NCBI RefSeq assembly: GCF_018449695.1 | Contig: NZ_JAAVUY010000010.1 | Coordinates: forward strand, 124,001-188,000 | Length of the DNA: 64,000 nt | Reading direction: 5' to 3' | Source of the DNA: Bradyrhizobium sp. dw_411 | GTDB lineage: Bacteria > Pseudomonadota > Alphaproteobacteria > Rhizobiales > Xanthobacteraceae | The notes under the pieces: generated by a model | Database searches by the model: none | Told to the model about the DNA's origin: nothing | What the model saw: the letters and a program-made list of their open reading frames with translations, nothing else | Shown: positions 41,893-50,640 of the stretch, piece by piece | Layout of the letters: each line of letters opens with the position of its first letter | How positions within the stretch are numbered: position 1 is the first letter of the stretch | Made by a program: the position numbers and the translations under genes

Positions 41893-42903
41893 ATGGCGAA
41901 AGAAGACGATCCGATAACCGTCATCGATGACCTGCCGCTGCCGGCCTTCGAGCTTCCGAAGTGGCTGGTCGAGCCGGCTGTGCGATCGTGCCGGCTGTTC
42001 AACACCGCGCTCGATTTTGTCTTCTACGACGTGCCCGCTTTGCGCGCTGCGCTGGCCGCGAAGGAAGCGACGACCCAGGCTGCCGGCGATGGGTCGCTCT
42101 CGTCGATCAGCGGTTTGAACGCACTCAGTGACCCAGAGGGGTCGTTGCTCATCATCGACGCGACGATCGCGCCCCATGTTCACGAATACCGGAACGTGGA
42201 GAACTTCCTGGAATCATCCGATCGGCAAGCACGCGACGTTGACATCGCAACAATCACCGGGGTCGGCAGTTCGGCACTGGGAAGCGCGGCCCTGGCCTGG
42301 GACATCTCGGTCGCGCTGCAGAAGCCCGTGCTGGCAATCGTGCCGGGCTATGGCGTCGCCGACGTCGTCCTGCAGGCACTGGGCGGCTGGTTTGCCTTCG
42401 GCCTGCATGATTTCCTCGGCAGCAAGTCGCTAATCCAGGCGGGGCTTGCGATATCTGCCCCGCAGACCGCACGCATCGGTCGGGAGCTTTCCGCTTCTAT
42501 CCCGAACGAGCCGACCGTGCGTGGCGCGCCGGTCTTCCGCCACGGCTCGGGCTCGTCGGACGTCCTCCATGCCCTGCTTGAACGTCGGGAGACACCCTTT
42601 CGGCTGCTGGTCGGTCACAGCAAAGGTGCACTGCAGATCGGCAACGCGATCGAATCCCTCCCGCCGGAGCGCACGCGCAGTCTGCACGTTGTCACGCTGG
42701 GATGTCCGATCGGCAAGAACGTCCCGGGCGTGGACTACCATCAGTATTTGGGCCTATTCGATGCGCTCGGCCAACTCAACGCCTGGGGGCATCGGCCCGA
42801 CTGTTGGCCGCCGACGTGGCACAGCACCAACCCGGTGCTGCCGCCGGCAATGGCGGCCGGCGAGATGACTTCGGAGTCGTTGCGCGGCTGCGGCACGGCC
42901 TGA
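41893..42903 (+). CDS. Alpha/beta-hydrolase-like protein
   Basis: 336 residues with a serine-hydrolase elbow GHSKGALQIGNAI in the C-terminal half; the N-terminal half (residues 1-150) matches nothing I recognise. A strong AAGGAGG site fixes ATG 41893. No signal peptide. It might be a lipase/esterase-type or PHA-related hydrolase; the substrate is unknown. It is 77 bp downstream of the MmyB-like regulator gene. Confidence 0.6.
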   Translation: MAKEDDPITVIDDLPLPAFELPKWLVEPAVRSCRLFNTALDFVFYDVPALRAALAAKEATTQAAGDGSLSSISGLNALSDPEGSLLIIDATIAPHVHEYRNVENFLESSDRQARDVDIATITGVGSSALGSAALAWDISVALQKPVLAIVPGYGVADVVLQALGGWFAFGLHDFLGSKSLIQAGLAISAPQTARIGRELSASIPNEPTVRGAPVFRHGSGSSDVLHALLERRETPFRLLVGHSKGALQIGNAIESLPPERTRSLHVVTLGCPIGKNVPGVDYHQYLGLFDALGQLNAWGHRPDCWPPTWHSTNPVLPPAMAAGEMTSESLRGCGTA

Positions 42904-43175
42904 AATTCGAACCTTGCGCCATGGGATCCCAGCCGCCGACCTACTGCGGGGACGCAACAGATATGCAACACGCTGCACCCAAGTCATGGATGAATAGTGC
43001 CGTGATACGGTTACCTAAACCGTAAGTCGGAAGCTCGGATCCATTCCAATCTCGCGGCAGATTGTAGATAAATGCTTACGGCAACCTTCGTGTCGGAGCG
43101 GGGCTGAAATTTCGGAGGAATTGCGATTTAGACGGTTCTTAAGGTAACAGACCTCAATGATTTCAATAGTCCGGC

Positions 43176-43225
43176 CCAGACTACGAATCTGGGGGTCAGG
43201 AGTTCGAATCTCTTCGGGCGCGCCA
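43176..43225 (+). tRNA. 3' fragment of tRNA-Arg(ACG), att-site-like
   Basis: Covers the anticodon arm (stem CCAGA/TCTGG, loop CTACGAA, anticodon ACG), the variable loop, the T arm (AGGAG-TTCGAAT-CTCTT), the acceptor 3' strand CGGGCGC, discriminator G and encoded CCA. The expected 5' half (GCGCCCG, D arm) is absent from the preceding sequence, so this is not a functional tRNA. It is the kind of duplicated 3' end left by tRNA-targeting integrases. The surrounding 42904-43528 gap contains no convincing gene. Confidence 0.75.
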
Positions 43226-43459
43226 TCACTTCGCTAGATCACCCCCACGGCGCCCCACAATCGCCTAAGGCCTTTTTGCTCTAAACGATCGCGCAGCTTC
43301 GCAACGATGGCGATCGGAGCGGGAATCGACATTCGCGTCCCAAAGGGTGACAGGCGATCAGCGTTCCGTCGTCGGCCGCCGGCTCGGGGCGGTTTCGCGC
43401 CTGGAACTCGCACTGATCTGCGCGAACAGGATCGACGAGTTTTAGAAACCAGAATAAAC

Positions 43460-43492
43460 GCATCCCCCGCCGTCGAGTGACGGGGGGGATGC
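43460..43492 (-). terminator. Rho-independent terminator after esterase gene
   Basis: Strong GC-rich hairpin on the minus strand (arms GCATCCCCC.. and ..GGGGGATGC, 4-nt loop). The T-rich tail GTTTATTC follows, 37 bp beyond the stop of the gene at 43529. Confidence 0.7.
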
Positions 43493-43528
43493 AGATCGGG
43501 GCGGCAGAGATCGAGGCTCCGTCTACGA

Positions 43529-44557
43529 TCAGTTCAGGTGCTCACGGATACCATCAGCGATCTGATCGAGTGCCGCTTCGGTGGTCGGAACCTTGCGCAG
43601 GGCGTTGAGCGCGACGAAGTCATGGATCGTGCCGTTGTACTGAACGACTGCGACCGGAACGCCGGCATCGGTGAGCTTGCGGGCATAGGCTTGGCCTTCG
43701 TCACGCAGCGGATCGTTTTCCGCCGTGATGACCAGGGCTGGTGGTAGACCGGTCAGTTCGACCTTGCTCGCGCGTAGTGGCGAGACATAGGGGTTGTCGC
43801 GCGTCTTGACGTCCGGCGCATACAGATCCCAGCCGTACTTCATGAAAGCACGCGACAGGAAGTAACCGTTCGCGAACTTCTTGTAGGACTCAGTATCGAC
43901 GCTGGCGTCGGTTGCCGGCACCAGCAGCACCTGATAGGCGATCTTCGGGCCCTTGCGATCCCTGGCCATCAGAGCAATTGCAGCGGTCATATTGCCGCCA
44001 ACCGAGTTGCCCGCCACGGCGATACGGCTGCCGTCTGCACCGATCTCCTCGCCGTGAGCCGCCACCCATTCCAGGGCGGCGTAGGTCTCGTTCAACTGAG
44101 TCGGAAACTTTGCCTGTGGCAGCGGGGTGTACTCGACAAACACGCCGACCTGGCCGGATTTGACGACGAGATCGCGCAGCAGGCGCTTATGGTTGTCGAA
44201 GTTGCCGACGATCCACACGCCGCCATGGATGAAGAACAGGACGCCGGGGTTAGCCTTCGCGTGATCAGGCTTCATGATGTAGATCTTCACGGACTGACCG
44301 TTCTGCGTGATCGTCCGATCTGTCGTCGTCACACCGGACATATCGACCGGGGACTGGTTCTGCAGGGCCGTCAGGATTTCCTGCGGCTTTGGCTGCGGCA
44401 GTTCCCAGAACGGGCTGGGGTTCTTGCTCAGTTCGGTAAGGAATGCGCGCACTGTGGGGTCCAGGTGGGTATTGTTCTTGAAGTCTTCGGCGGAAGCGGA
44501 CTGGGTCATGACGGTTGCTCCAATGGTGAGGGCCAAAAGGCCATTAAGGCGTTTCAT
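43529..44557 (-). CDS. Exported HSL-type esterase/lipase
   Basis: 342 residues with a signal peptide (MKRLNGLLALTIGATVMTQS, then ASA). Hormone-sensitive-lipase motifs: oxyanion segment FFIHGGVWIVGN, nucleophile GNSVGGNM, acid in TAENDPLRDEG and His in GTIHDF. Hydrolyses a short-chain or aryl ester in the periplasm (substrate unknown). Last gene of the operon that begins with the hydrolase at 46865. Confidence 0.9.
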   Translation of the reverse strand: MKRLNGLLALTIGATVMTQSASAEDFKNNTHLDPTVRAFLTELSKNPSPFWELPQPKPQEILTALQNQSPVDMSGVTTTDRTITQNGQSVKIYIMKPDHAKANPGVLFFIHGGVWIVGNFDNHKRLLRDLVVKSGQVGVFVEYTPLPQAKFPTQLNETYAALEWVAAHGEEIGADGSRIAVAGNSVGGNMTAAIALMARDRKGPKIAYQVLLVPATDASVDTESYKKFANGYFLSRAFMKYGWDLYAPDVKTRDNPYVSPLRASKVELTGLPPALVITAENDPLRDEGQAYARKLTDAGVPVAVVQYNGTIHDFVALNALRKVPTTEAALDQIADGIREHLN

Positions 44558-44677
44558 GATGTTCTCCGTGGGGGAGTGGGTGGACTCGGAGAAACTCCGA
44601 GATGGGTTCGCCCTGTGACGTCAAGGCGATGGTCTGATGTTCATTCCCTTTTGAGCCGGGAGGCCGGGGCGGCCGGG

Positions 44678-45055
44678 TCAAAGAAAATGAAGGAGATAAA
44701 CCGCGTAGGTCGACACGATGACCAAATCGAAGATCACGATCGGGCGCATGTGAGCGGTGTGCGGCTTTTTCCAATCGGCCACGATCAAGCCGATGAGCCC
44801 GGCCTTCTCGATGGCGGCGGCCAGCATCAACGGAGCACGGAGCTCCGGGTGCCACGCGGCGTAGATCAATAGCGCTCCCAGGCTCGGCGCCAGCAAGCCC
44901 CAATGTCGCATGATCAAGCTCCCGGCCCCACCGGGCGCGTCTATTCCGAACAAGAGTTTTGGGCCGCGCGTCGGGAGCAGGAAAACAACGATTGGCAACA
45001 TCGTAAAAGCGCCGCTGACCAATAGAACGATCTGAATGTGGTCGGCTATGATCAC
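44678..45055 (-). CDS. Small four-helix membrane protein, unknown
   Basis: 125 residues with four hydrophobic segments (about 8-28, 48-66, 74-93, 105-123). GTG start. No family recognised. It sits between an SDR gene (64 bp) and the esterase gene (120 bp), all on the minus strand, so it is probably in the TetR-controlled operon. Confidence 0.6.
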   Translation of the reverse strand: MIIADHIQIVLLVSGAFTMLPIVVFLLPTRGPKLLFGIDAPGGAGSLIMRHWGLLAPSLGALLIYAAWHPELRAPLMLAAAIEKAGLIGLIVADWKKPHTAHMRPIVIFDLVIVSTYAVYLLHFL

Positions 45056-45119
45056 GGTAGTTCTCCATCGGTCGAGCCGAGGCGCGCAGCCCGGCGTTCA
45101 TATGAATGGACTTGCAAGG

Positions 45120-45932
45120 TCAGGGGAACGCGCGCCGCATGAACAGCTCGAACAGCGCGTCCGGCAGCCAGGCTTTCAGTCGCGGGATCCAGCGGGCGAG
45201 CGCGCCGACCCGGTAGCGCGGCGCCGGCACTCGGGCATGCACCGCCTGCACGACGGCGGCGGCCACATGCTCCGGCCGGGTGTGGCTGGCGAGGCCGTCG
45301 CGGCGCATGCGCCGGACCAGTTCGGCTCGCCGCTGGGCAAACGGGTTGTCGGCTGCGTTGACTTCCCGGATCGACTGATCGAGTGAACCGGTGGCCACCG
45401 GGCTCGGGCTGACGGTGCAAGCATAAAGGCCGAGCGGCAGCAGCTCCTGCCGCAGCGATTCAGTATAGCCCTCGAGAGCGAACTTGCTGGCCGAATAGGC
45501 CGCATTCATCGGCAGGCCGAGTTCGCCCCCGATCGAGCTTATGTTGATGATACGTCCCGAGCGTCGCTCGAGCATGTGCGGCAGCACGGCCTGGACCATG
45601 CGCGCCGCGCCAAGAAAGTTGGTGTCGAGCTGGTCCATGAATTCGTGCCACGGGGTTTCGATCACGGCGCCAAACAGGTCGTAGCCGGCGTTGTTGATCA
45701 GCACATCGATGCGGCCCTCGCGCCGCAGCAGCTCGTGTACGCAGGCCTCGACGGACGCTGCGCTGGTAACGTCGAGACTCAGCACCTGCAGGCCGTCCTG
45801 CGGTCCGCTCTCGAGTTTGGCGCGCTGGGTCACGTAAACACGGTGGCCGCGTCCGTGGAGCTGGGCGGCGATCGCCGCGCCGATGCCGCGCGTGCCGCCG
45901 GTGACGAGTATGACTCGCGATCCGTTTTTCAA
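45120..45932 (-). CDS. Short-chain dehydrogenase/reductase
   Basis: 270 residues: cofactor motif TGGTRGIGAAIA, NNAG, catalytic Ser in NISSIGG and YSASK. Classical SDR acting on an alcohol or ketone with NAD(P). It starts at TTG with a GAGGA ribosome site 10 bp upstream; no ATG is available nearby. A C-terminal extension carries WIPRLKAWLPDALFELFMRR, seen in SDRs that associate with membranes. Confidence 0.88.
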   Translation of the reverse strand: MKNGSRVILVTGGTRGIGAAIAAQLHGRGHRVYVTQRAKLESGPQDGLQVLSLDVTSAASVEACVHELLRREGRIDVLINNAGYDLFGAVIETPWHEFMDQLDTNFLGAARMVQAVLPHMLERRSGRIINISSIGGELGLPMNAAYSASKFALEGYTESLRQELLPLGLYACTVSPSPVATGSLDQSIREVNAADNPFAQRRAELVRRMRRDGLASHTRPEHVAAAVVQAVHARVPAPRYRVGALARWIPRLKAWLPDALFELFMRRAFP

Positions 45933-45989
45933 AGTCCGGTTCCTCAGGGGTTTCTTGGGGGTTCTTTGAGGCGCGAAGTGAATCGCGCG

Positions 45990-46865
45990 TCACAGTTCTT
46001 CCAAAAAGGAAACGATGGCGCGCGTGGTTTCAGTGGGCGCGTCGACGACCGAAAGGTGGGCGGTCGGCAACGCGACGAAGCGGCCTCGCGGCAGTTGAGC
46101 GGCGGCGCGGCGCAGATCATCGACCGGGCACATGGGGTCGCGCGTCCCGGCGATAAACAGCGTCGGCGCGGTGATGTCCTGCAGACGCGAAGCCAGGTCG
46201 TCTCTTTCCAGCAGCACCGAGCGAACCGCGTGGGCCAGTGCCGTACCGCGCGCGCGCCGGATGTGTTCGCGGAATTCGTTCATGAAGACGGTCTCGCGCT
46301 TGCGCGTTTCGGGCACGAAGTAGCTCTCGGCCACGCCTTGCGCGTACAGGTTGGTGCCTTTCAGCCAGCGTGCGCCCCAACTGACGAAGTTATCGCGCCA
46401 GAGCGCGTTGCTCTTGAAGACCGGAGTGTTCAGCATCACGACGGCGCGCGTGCGGTCTGGATGGTTCAACGCGAATTCGCCGGCGACGAGGCCGCCCCAC
46501 GACGTGCCAATGCAGACGACCGGCCGGACGATCTCAAGCACTTCCAGCACCTGCACGACGGCGTCCGCGCAGTGCGCCATGCTGAAGCTTCCTGTGGATG
46601 CACCACTGGCGCCATGACCGGGGCCATCGATGAGGATCAGCCGGTAGCGTTCCCGCAGCGCGGCCACCTGCGCGTTGTAGATGCGGTGATCAGCCAGGAC
46701 TGAGGGCCAGAGCACCAACACCTCCGGCGAGGCATCCGTGCGGCCGGGAATGCCGGTATCGTAGACCGCTAACCGGCCAAGGTTGGTCGGAATCGACCGC
46801 ATCTTGACGGCGTTGGGTTCAGCGGCCGTAGTGCGGGCCGCCGTCTCTGGATGGGGTGAAGTCAT
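45990..46865 (-). CDS. Alpha/beta-fold hydrolase (PcaD-like)
   Basis: 291 residues: LILIDGPGHGASG, nucleophile elbow CIGTSWGGLVAGEF, acid in AGTRDPMCPVDD and catalytic His in PTAHLSVVDAPTE. Resembles 3-oxoadipate enol-lactone hydrolase and related esterases. ATG 46865 is preferred over an upstream TTG. First gene of a four-gene minus-strand operon divergent from a TetR gene. Confidence 0.88.
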   Translation of the reverse strand: MTSPHPETAARTTAAEPNAVKMRSIPTNLGRLAVYDTGIPGRTDASPEVLVLWPSVLADHRIYNAQVAALRERYRLILIDGPGHGASGASTGSFSMAHCADAVVQVLEVLEIVRPVVCIGTSWGGLVAGEFALNHPDRTRAVVMLNTPVFKSNALWRDNFVSWGARWLKGTNLYAQGVAESYFVPETRKRETVFMNEFREHIRRARGTALAHAVRSVLLERDDLASRLQDITAPTLFIAGTRDPMCPVDDLRRAAAQLPRGRFVALPTAHLSVVDAPTETTRAIVSFLEEL

Positions 46866-46950
46866 TTGGTCCAAAGGAGCTATAGACAGGGGCTCCCGCC
46901 GGCAGGAGGAAGGAATGTTATAACCGTTAACTTAAGCCCCAAAACCTCCA

Positions 46951-46969
46951 ATGTCAACGCCGTTAACAT
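46951..46969. promoter_or_regulatory. TetR operator-like palindrome pair
   Basis: ATGTCAACG-C-CGTTAACAT (19 bp, one mismatch between arms) just before the TetR gene. A related site GTTATAACCGTTAAC lies at 46917-46931, closer to the hydrolase gene. Both share CCGTTAAC. Confidence 0.65.
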
Positions 46970-46984
46970 GTGCCCCATGGCCCT

Positions 46985-47614
46985 ATGAATCCGCCTCCCG
47001 AGTCCCCCGCCGCCGGCCGGTATCACCACGGAGACCTGCGACGCGCCCTGCTGGAGGCCGCGGCGAAGGCTTCTGACATCGAGCACATTTCGCTGCGCGA
47101 ACTGGCCTCGGGGCTGGGCGTCAGCGCCGCCGCCGTGTACCGGCATTTCGACAGCCGCGAGGCCTTGCTGGCGGAGTTGGCCGCGATCGGAATCGCACAG
47201 CTCCAGCAGCGCTTTGCCGATGCGTTCGACCTCCACGCCCCGGCCGCCGACGCATCGGAGGCGATCGCGCGCCTGTACCGCCTGGCGGTGGCCTACCTTC
47301 GCTTTGCCGACGAACAACCTGCCATGTGGCGCCTGATCTTTGGTGCATACGCCGTGCAGACCCGTGCCACTGCTTTGCAAACGGGTGCGCCGACCAGTTA
47401 TTCATATCTGCCGGCGGCCTTGCAGGGATTGTACGGAACGGGCGTTATTGTTGCGCCCCCGGCGCCGGGCGACCTGCTGTTCACATGGAGCACCGTCCAC
47501 GGCGCAGCAGCGCTGCGGGTAGGCAACGTAGCCGCGGCGCTGGGCGAAGTGGAGCAGGTGGGTGCCGAGATGGTGCAACGTATTTTGCGGGGAATAGGCG
47601 CGCATAGTCCATGA
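46985..47614 (+). CDS. TetR/AcrR-family repressor
   Basis: 209 residues. HTH about 20-60 (ISLRELASGLGVSAAAVYRHFDSREALLAEL) with a TetR_C-type ligand domain (YRLAVAYLRFADEQPAMWRLIF). ATG 46985 is preferred over an upstream GTG that lies at the operator. Divergent arrangement and shared palindromes indicate it represses the hydrolase/SDR/esterase operon and itself. Confidence 0.92.
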   Translation: MNPPPESPAAGRYHHGDLRRALLEAAAKASDIEHISLRELASGLGVSAAAVYRHFDSREALLAELAAIGIAQLQQRFADAFDLHAPAADASEAIARLYRLAVAYLRFADEQPAMWRLIFGAYAVQTRATALQTGAPTSYSYLPAALQGLYGTGVIVAPPAPGDLLFTWSTVHGAAALRVGNVAAALGEVEQVGAEMVQRILRGIGAHSP

Positions 47615-47670
47615 TGGACCAACAGCGGTGCGGCTTCGCTGCGTGAGCAGCCGACGCCGCCGTAACCTGT

Positions 47671-48618
47671 CTAAGCCGCCCGGCTGTGCCCCTCGTCGCC
47701 GAACATGTGGACCTTGTTGCGGCCGGCGGCCTTCGCATCGTAGAGCGCGATATCCGCTTCCGCGAACAATTCGGCGATCCGCCGGCGATGCGGGCGACCG
47801 ATGAGAGCAACTCCGATCGAGGCGCCGACCTCGAGGCGAAGACCATTCCAGAAAAACGGCCGGCTCAACATCACGATGGTCTGCTGCAGCACATGCGCGA
47901 TCCGGGCGGGGTTGGTCGGAGCGTGCAGGATAATCGCGAATTCGTCGCCGCCGAGCCGGGCAACCAGGCCGGCCTTGTGGAAAGCGCGCCCCAGACGCTG
48001 CGCGACCTCGCACAGGCACGCATCTCCGGCCGGATGGCCGAGCGTATCGTTGAGTTCCTTGAAACGGTCGAGGTCGATCAGGACGAGCGCGGACGCGAAG
48101 CCATGATTCAGGCTGTCGCCGACGACGTCGCGATAACAGTCCTGGAAAACGAAACGGTTGGCGAGCCCGGTGAGCGGATCGGTTTCGGCCTGGTGCCGCA
48201 GGCTTTCCATGGCCAGCCGATCGGACGTGATGTCCTGTTTGGAGCCGAAGATCCGCACCGGCCGCCCGCCCTCTCGCACCGCATTGATCGAGAGGCGCAT
48301 CCAGCGTCTTTCGCCGCGCCAGGTCCTGATTTCGGTATCGAGCGTTACCGCGCGGCCGCTCCGGATCACCTCGGCACGGGCGAGTTCCATGCTGCGCCGC
48401 GACTCGTCAGTATAGAGTGCGACGATGTTCGCGCGCCGCAGCGGGTTGCCGATCGGATAGCCGAAGATGTCGTGGACGCCCGGAGTCCAGGTCAGGCGCT
48501 CCGTTTCGAGTTCACATTCCCAGGCGCCGATGCGGGCGAGATTTAAGGCTTGATCGTAGAGGCGTACGCGAACGTCGTCGGACGGAACCGCGGCAGCATG
48601 ATCTGCTTCATCTCTCAT
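47671..48618 (-). CDS. PAS-GGDEF diguanylate cyclase
   Basis: 315 residues from ATG 48618 (a TTG 14 codons upstream is less likely). A PAS/PAC domain (about 15-135, RIGAWECELETERLTWTPGVHDIFGYP) and a GGDEF domain (ETDPLTGLANRFVFQD, signature RLGGDEFAI) are present. Signature residues are intact, so it should make cyclic-di-GMP. No EAL domain and no membrane segments. Single gene, unrelated in function to its neighbours. Confidence 0.92.
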   Translation of the reverse strand: MRDEADHAAAVPSDDVRVRLYDQALNLARIGAWECELETERLTWTPGVHDIFGYPIGNPLRRANIVALYTDESRRSMELARAEVIRSGRAVTLDTEIRTWRGERRWMRLSINAVREGGRPVRIFGSKQDITSDRLAMESLRHQAETDPLTGLANRFVFQDCYRDVVGDSLNHGFASALVLIDLDRFKELNDTLGHPAGDACLCEVAQRLGRAFHKAGLVARLGGDEFAIILHAPTNPARIAHVLQQTIVMLSRPFFWNGLRLEVGASIGVALIGRPHRRRIAELFAEADIALYDAKAAGRNKVHMFGDEGHSRAA

Positions 48619-48716
48619 CGATGTTCCGGCCGCATTCCGGGATTTCGCCCATGCGTCCAAGAAGTAGGGTCACGGTGTTAACGAACTCTATATTTCCGTC
48701 TCAACAACGCGTGCCC

Positions 48717-48755
48717 AGACCCCCTGAATTTTGCTCATGGGGGTCTCAGGTTTTT
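48717..48755 (+). terminator. Terminator-like hairpin in the leader of the Bug gene
   Basis: AGACCCCC/GGGGGTCT stem (8 bp) with a 14-nt loop, CAGG, then TTTTT, 79 bp before the GTG start. On the plus strand it precedes rather than follows a gene, so it may be an attenuator or an insulating terminator. Confidence 0.5.
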
Positions 48756-48833
48756 CGTTTGATCAGCGCAAGCGTCCTCCTGCATCCTGCTGCAAAGCCC
48801 GAAAAATGGGCCAGGAAGCAGGAAGAAACGTCT

Positions 48834-49808
48834 GTGAAATTTTGTAAATCACTCGCCATGCTGGTCGCGCTGGCATGGTCGCTTGGCGGACCGGCGACGC
48901 CCGGAATGGCGCAAGCATGGCCGGCCCGGAACGTTACGATCGTGACGTCGTTCGCCGCGGGCAGCGTAACCGACTTGACCGCCCGGATCATCGCCGCCGC
49001 CTTGCAGGAAACGCTCGGTCGCACCTTCATTGTCGAAAACAAACCCGGCGCGGGCGGTATGATCGCCGCGCAGTACGTCGCGCATGCGGATCCCGACGGT
49101 TACACGCTGCTGCTGACGACCAACTCGACGCATTCGGCCATCAACGCGCTCTACAAGATGGTGCCGTACGATCCGATCAAGGATTTCACGCCGATCGCAC
49201 GGGTCGGCAGCTTCCCGTCGGTGATCGTGGTCAATCCGTCGGTGAAAGTGAATACGATCCAGGAACTGGTGGCCTATGCCAAGGCCAATCCCGGCAAACT
49301 GTCCTACGGTCATGGCAACAGCACGGGTTATATTGTCGGCGAGGCTTTCAAGCATGAAGCAAGTCTGGACATTGTGCGCGTGGCCTACCGGAGCGTTCCG
49401 GCCGGTGTGACGGATTTGATCTCCGGGCACATTCCGATTCTGATTCTGGATATTAGCAGCGCGATGCCGCAGATCATCGAGAAGAGCATGCGTCCGCTTG
49501 CGGTGTTCACTAAAAAACGCAGTTCCGAATTGCCTGACATTCCCACGCTCGACGAAACCGTGATGCCGGGCTTCGATCTGTTGGCGTGGGTCGGCCTGTT
49601 CGGTCCCGCGAAGCTGCCGCCTGAAGTCCTGGCGATCCTGGAACGGGAACTCAAGATCGTATTGGCGAAACCGGAAACTCTGGAAAAATTCAGGAAGTCC
49701 GGAATCGAGCCATACTGGGGAGGCTCTGGCGAGTTCAAGGACTTTGTCGGGACCGAGCTCGTGAAGTGGACCACCGTCATCAAGGCGGCAGGGATTGAGC
49801 CGGAATAA
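48834..49808 (+). CDS. Bug/TctC-type periplasmic substrate-binding protein
   Basis: 324 residues with a signal peptide (VKFCKSLAMLVALAWSLGG, ending PGMAQA). Bug family landmarks: VTSFAAGSVTDLTARIIA, ENKPGAGGMIAAQYVA and YGHGNSTGYIVGEAF. GTG start preceded by AGGAAG; an ATG slightly upstream is out of frame. Binds a carboxylate-like ligand; the membrane subunits TctA/TctB are not encoded nearby. First gene of a Rieske/amidohydrolase cluster. Confidence 0.9.
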   Translation: MKFCKSLAMLVALAWSLGGPATPGMAQAWPARNVTIVTSFAAGSVTDLTARIIAAALQETLGRTFIVENKPGAGGMIAAQYVAHADPDGYTLLLTTNSTHSAINALYKMVPYDPIKDFTPIARVGSFPSVIVVNPSVKVNTIQELVAYAKANPGKLSYGHGNSTGYIVGEAFKHEASLDIVRVAYRSVPAGVTDLISGHIPILILDISSAMPQIIEKSMRPLAVFTKKRSSELPDIPTLDETVMPGFDLLAWVGLFGPAKLPPEVLAILERELKIVLAKPETLEKFRKSGIEPYWGGSGEFKDFVGTELVKWTTVIKAAGIEPE

Positions 49809-49883
49809 ACGCGCCCCTCAATTCTGTTCATGCCCCCACCGGATTCATCCATTGTACCGTTTCGCCGAACCGTAGAAGTTGGC

Positions 49884-49913
49884 GGCGAAAGATTTTGAGG
49901 CGAAAGATTCTGA
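49884..49913 (+). repeat. Tandem 15-bp repeat upstream of the Rieske gene
   Basis: GGCGAAAGATTTTGA and GGCGAAAGATTCTGA are adjacent direct copies with one mismatch. The second copy runs into GAGGG, the ribosome site of the Rieske gene. The first copy also carries a TGAGG. Confidence 0.7.
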
Positions 49914-49922
49914 GGGCTGACG

Positions 49923-50288
49923 ATGACTGAGATTTTCGTGGCGCGTTCGGCGGACCTGCCGGAAGGAGCGCGTAACACGGTGGAGTACGAAGGCCGGCAG
50001 ATCGGCGTCGTTCGCGCCAAGGACAAGCTGCACGCCTTTCTCAACATCTGCCCGCATCAGGGTGGTCCGGTCTGCGATGGATTGCTGATCCACCGCGTTG
50101 AGGAAATCATCGCGCCCGACAAGACCTATCAAGGCATGCGGTTCAGCGAAACCGATCTGCACATCGTCTGTCCGTGGCACGGCTGGGAATTCAACATCGA
50201 AACCGGAAAATGCGCCGGAGACGGCAAGCACGGTCTCAAGCGCTTCAAGACCGTGGAGCGGGATGGAGCGGTTTATGTCGTTGTCTGA
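49923..50288 (+). CDS. Rieske [2Fe-2S] ferredoxin-like protein
   Basis: 121 residues with cluster ligands Cys43/His45 (NICPHQGG) and Cys83/His86 (CPWHGWEF). The 37-residue spacing between the two ligand pairs is longer than in simple Rieske ferredoxins. No oxygenase alpha subunit accompanies it; a 116-residue protein and an amidohydrolase follow, so it may be a small oxygenase component or electron carrier of a catabolic pathway. Confidence 0.92.
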   Translation: MTEIFVARSADLPEGARNTVEYEGRQIGVVRAKDKLHAFLNICPHQGGPVCDGLLIHRVEEIIAPDKTYQGMRFSETDLHIVCPWHGWEFNIETGKCAGDGKHGLKRFKTVERDGAVYVVV

Positions 50289-50625
50289 ACAGAACCTGTC
50301 GCGCCCGCGCAACCAGATCGATGCGCTTCCCGAAACCGCTCAAGGTCTGGTCGATACGGCGGAGCGGCTCGCAACATCGTTGAACAGCTTGACCGCAACC
50401 GGGCAGGCCGGCGCATTTCCGGACGAGACGATGCGTCAGTTGATGGCGGCATTGGTCAAGCTCTACGCCGCGAAGTTCGATGAAGGCCAGCGCCCGGCGC
50501 TGCTTGATGCCGGTGGCGATGTCAGCGCCACCGCGGTTCTGGTCGCCACGTCAGCGCTGATGAAAGCCTCAAATCTCGAAATCTTCGAACTCGGCATGTG
50601 GCAATCCTGGTCGGCGACGCGATAG
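50275..50625 (+). CDS. Hypothetical protein of the Rieske-amidohydrolase operon
   Basis: 116 residues, mostly helical (TAQGLVDTAERLATSLNSL, MRQLMAALVKLYAAKFDEG, ATAVLVATSALMKASNLE). No family recognised. ATG 50275 overlaps the Rieske end by 14 bp; the next gene starts 15 bp later. Co-occurrence suggests an accessory subunit. Confidence 0.65.
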   Translation: MSLSEQNLSRPRNQIDALPETAQGLVDTAERLATSLNSLTATGQAGAFPDETMRQLMAALVKLYAAKFDEGQRPALLDAGGDVSATAVLVATSALMKASNLEIFELGMWQSWSATR

Positions 50626-50640
50626 TCAGAGGAAATTTTT

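Noticed and set aside
43007..43023. ACGGTT/AACCGT hairpin as terminator of the 41893 gene
   Set aside because: Stem of six with no T-tract and more than 100 bp after the stop.
43135..43225. A complete tRNA-Arg gene
   Set aside because: The sequence before the anticodon stem has no GCGCCCG acceptor strand and no D arm, so only the 3' portion exists.
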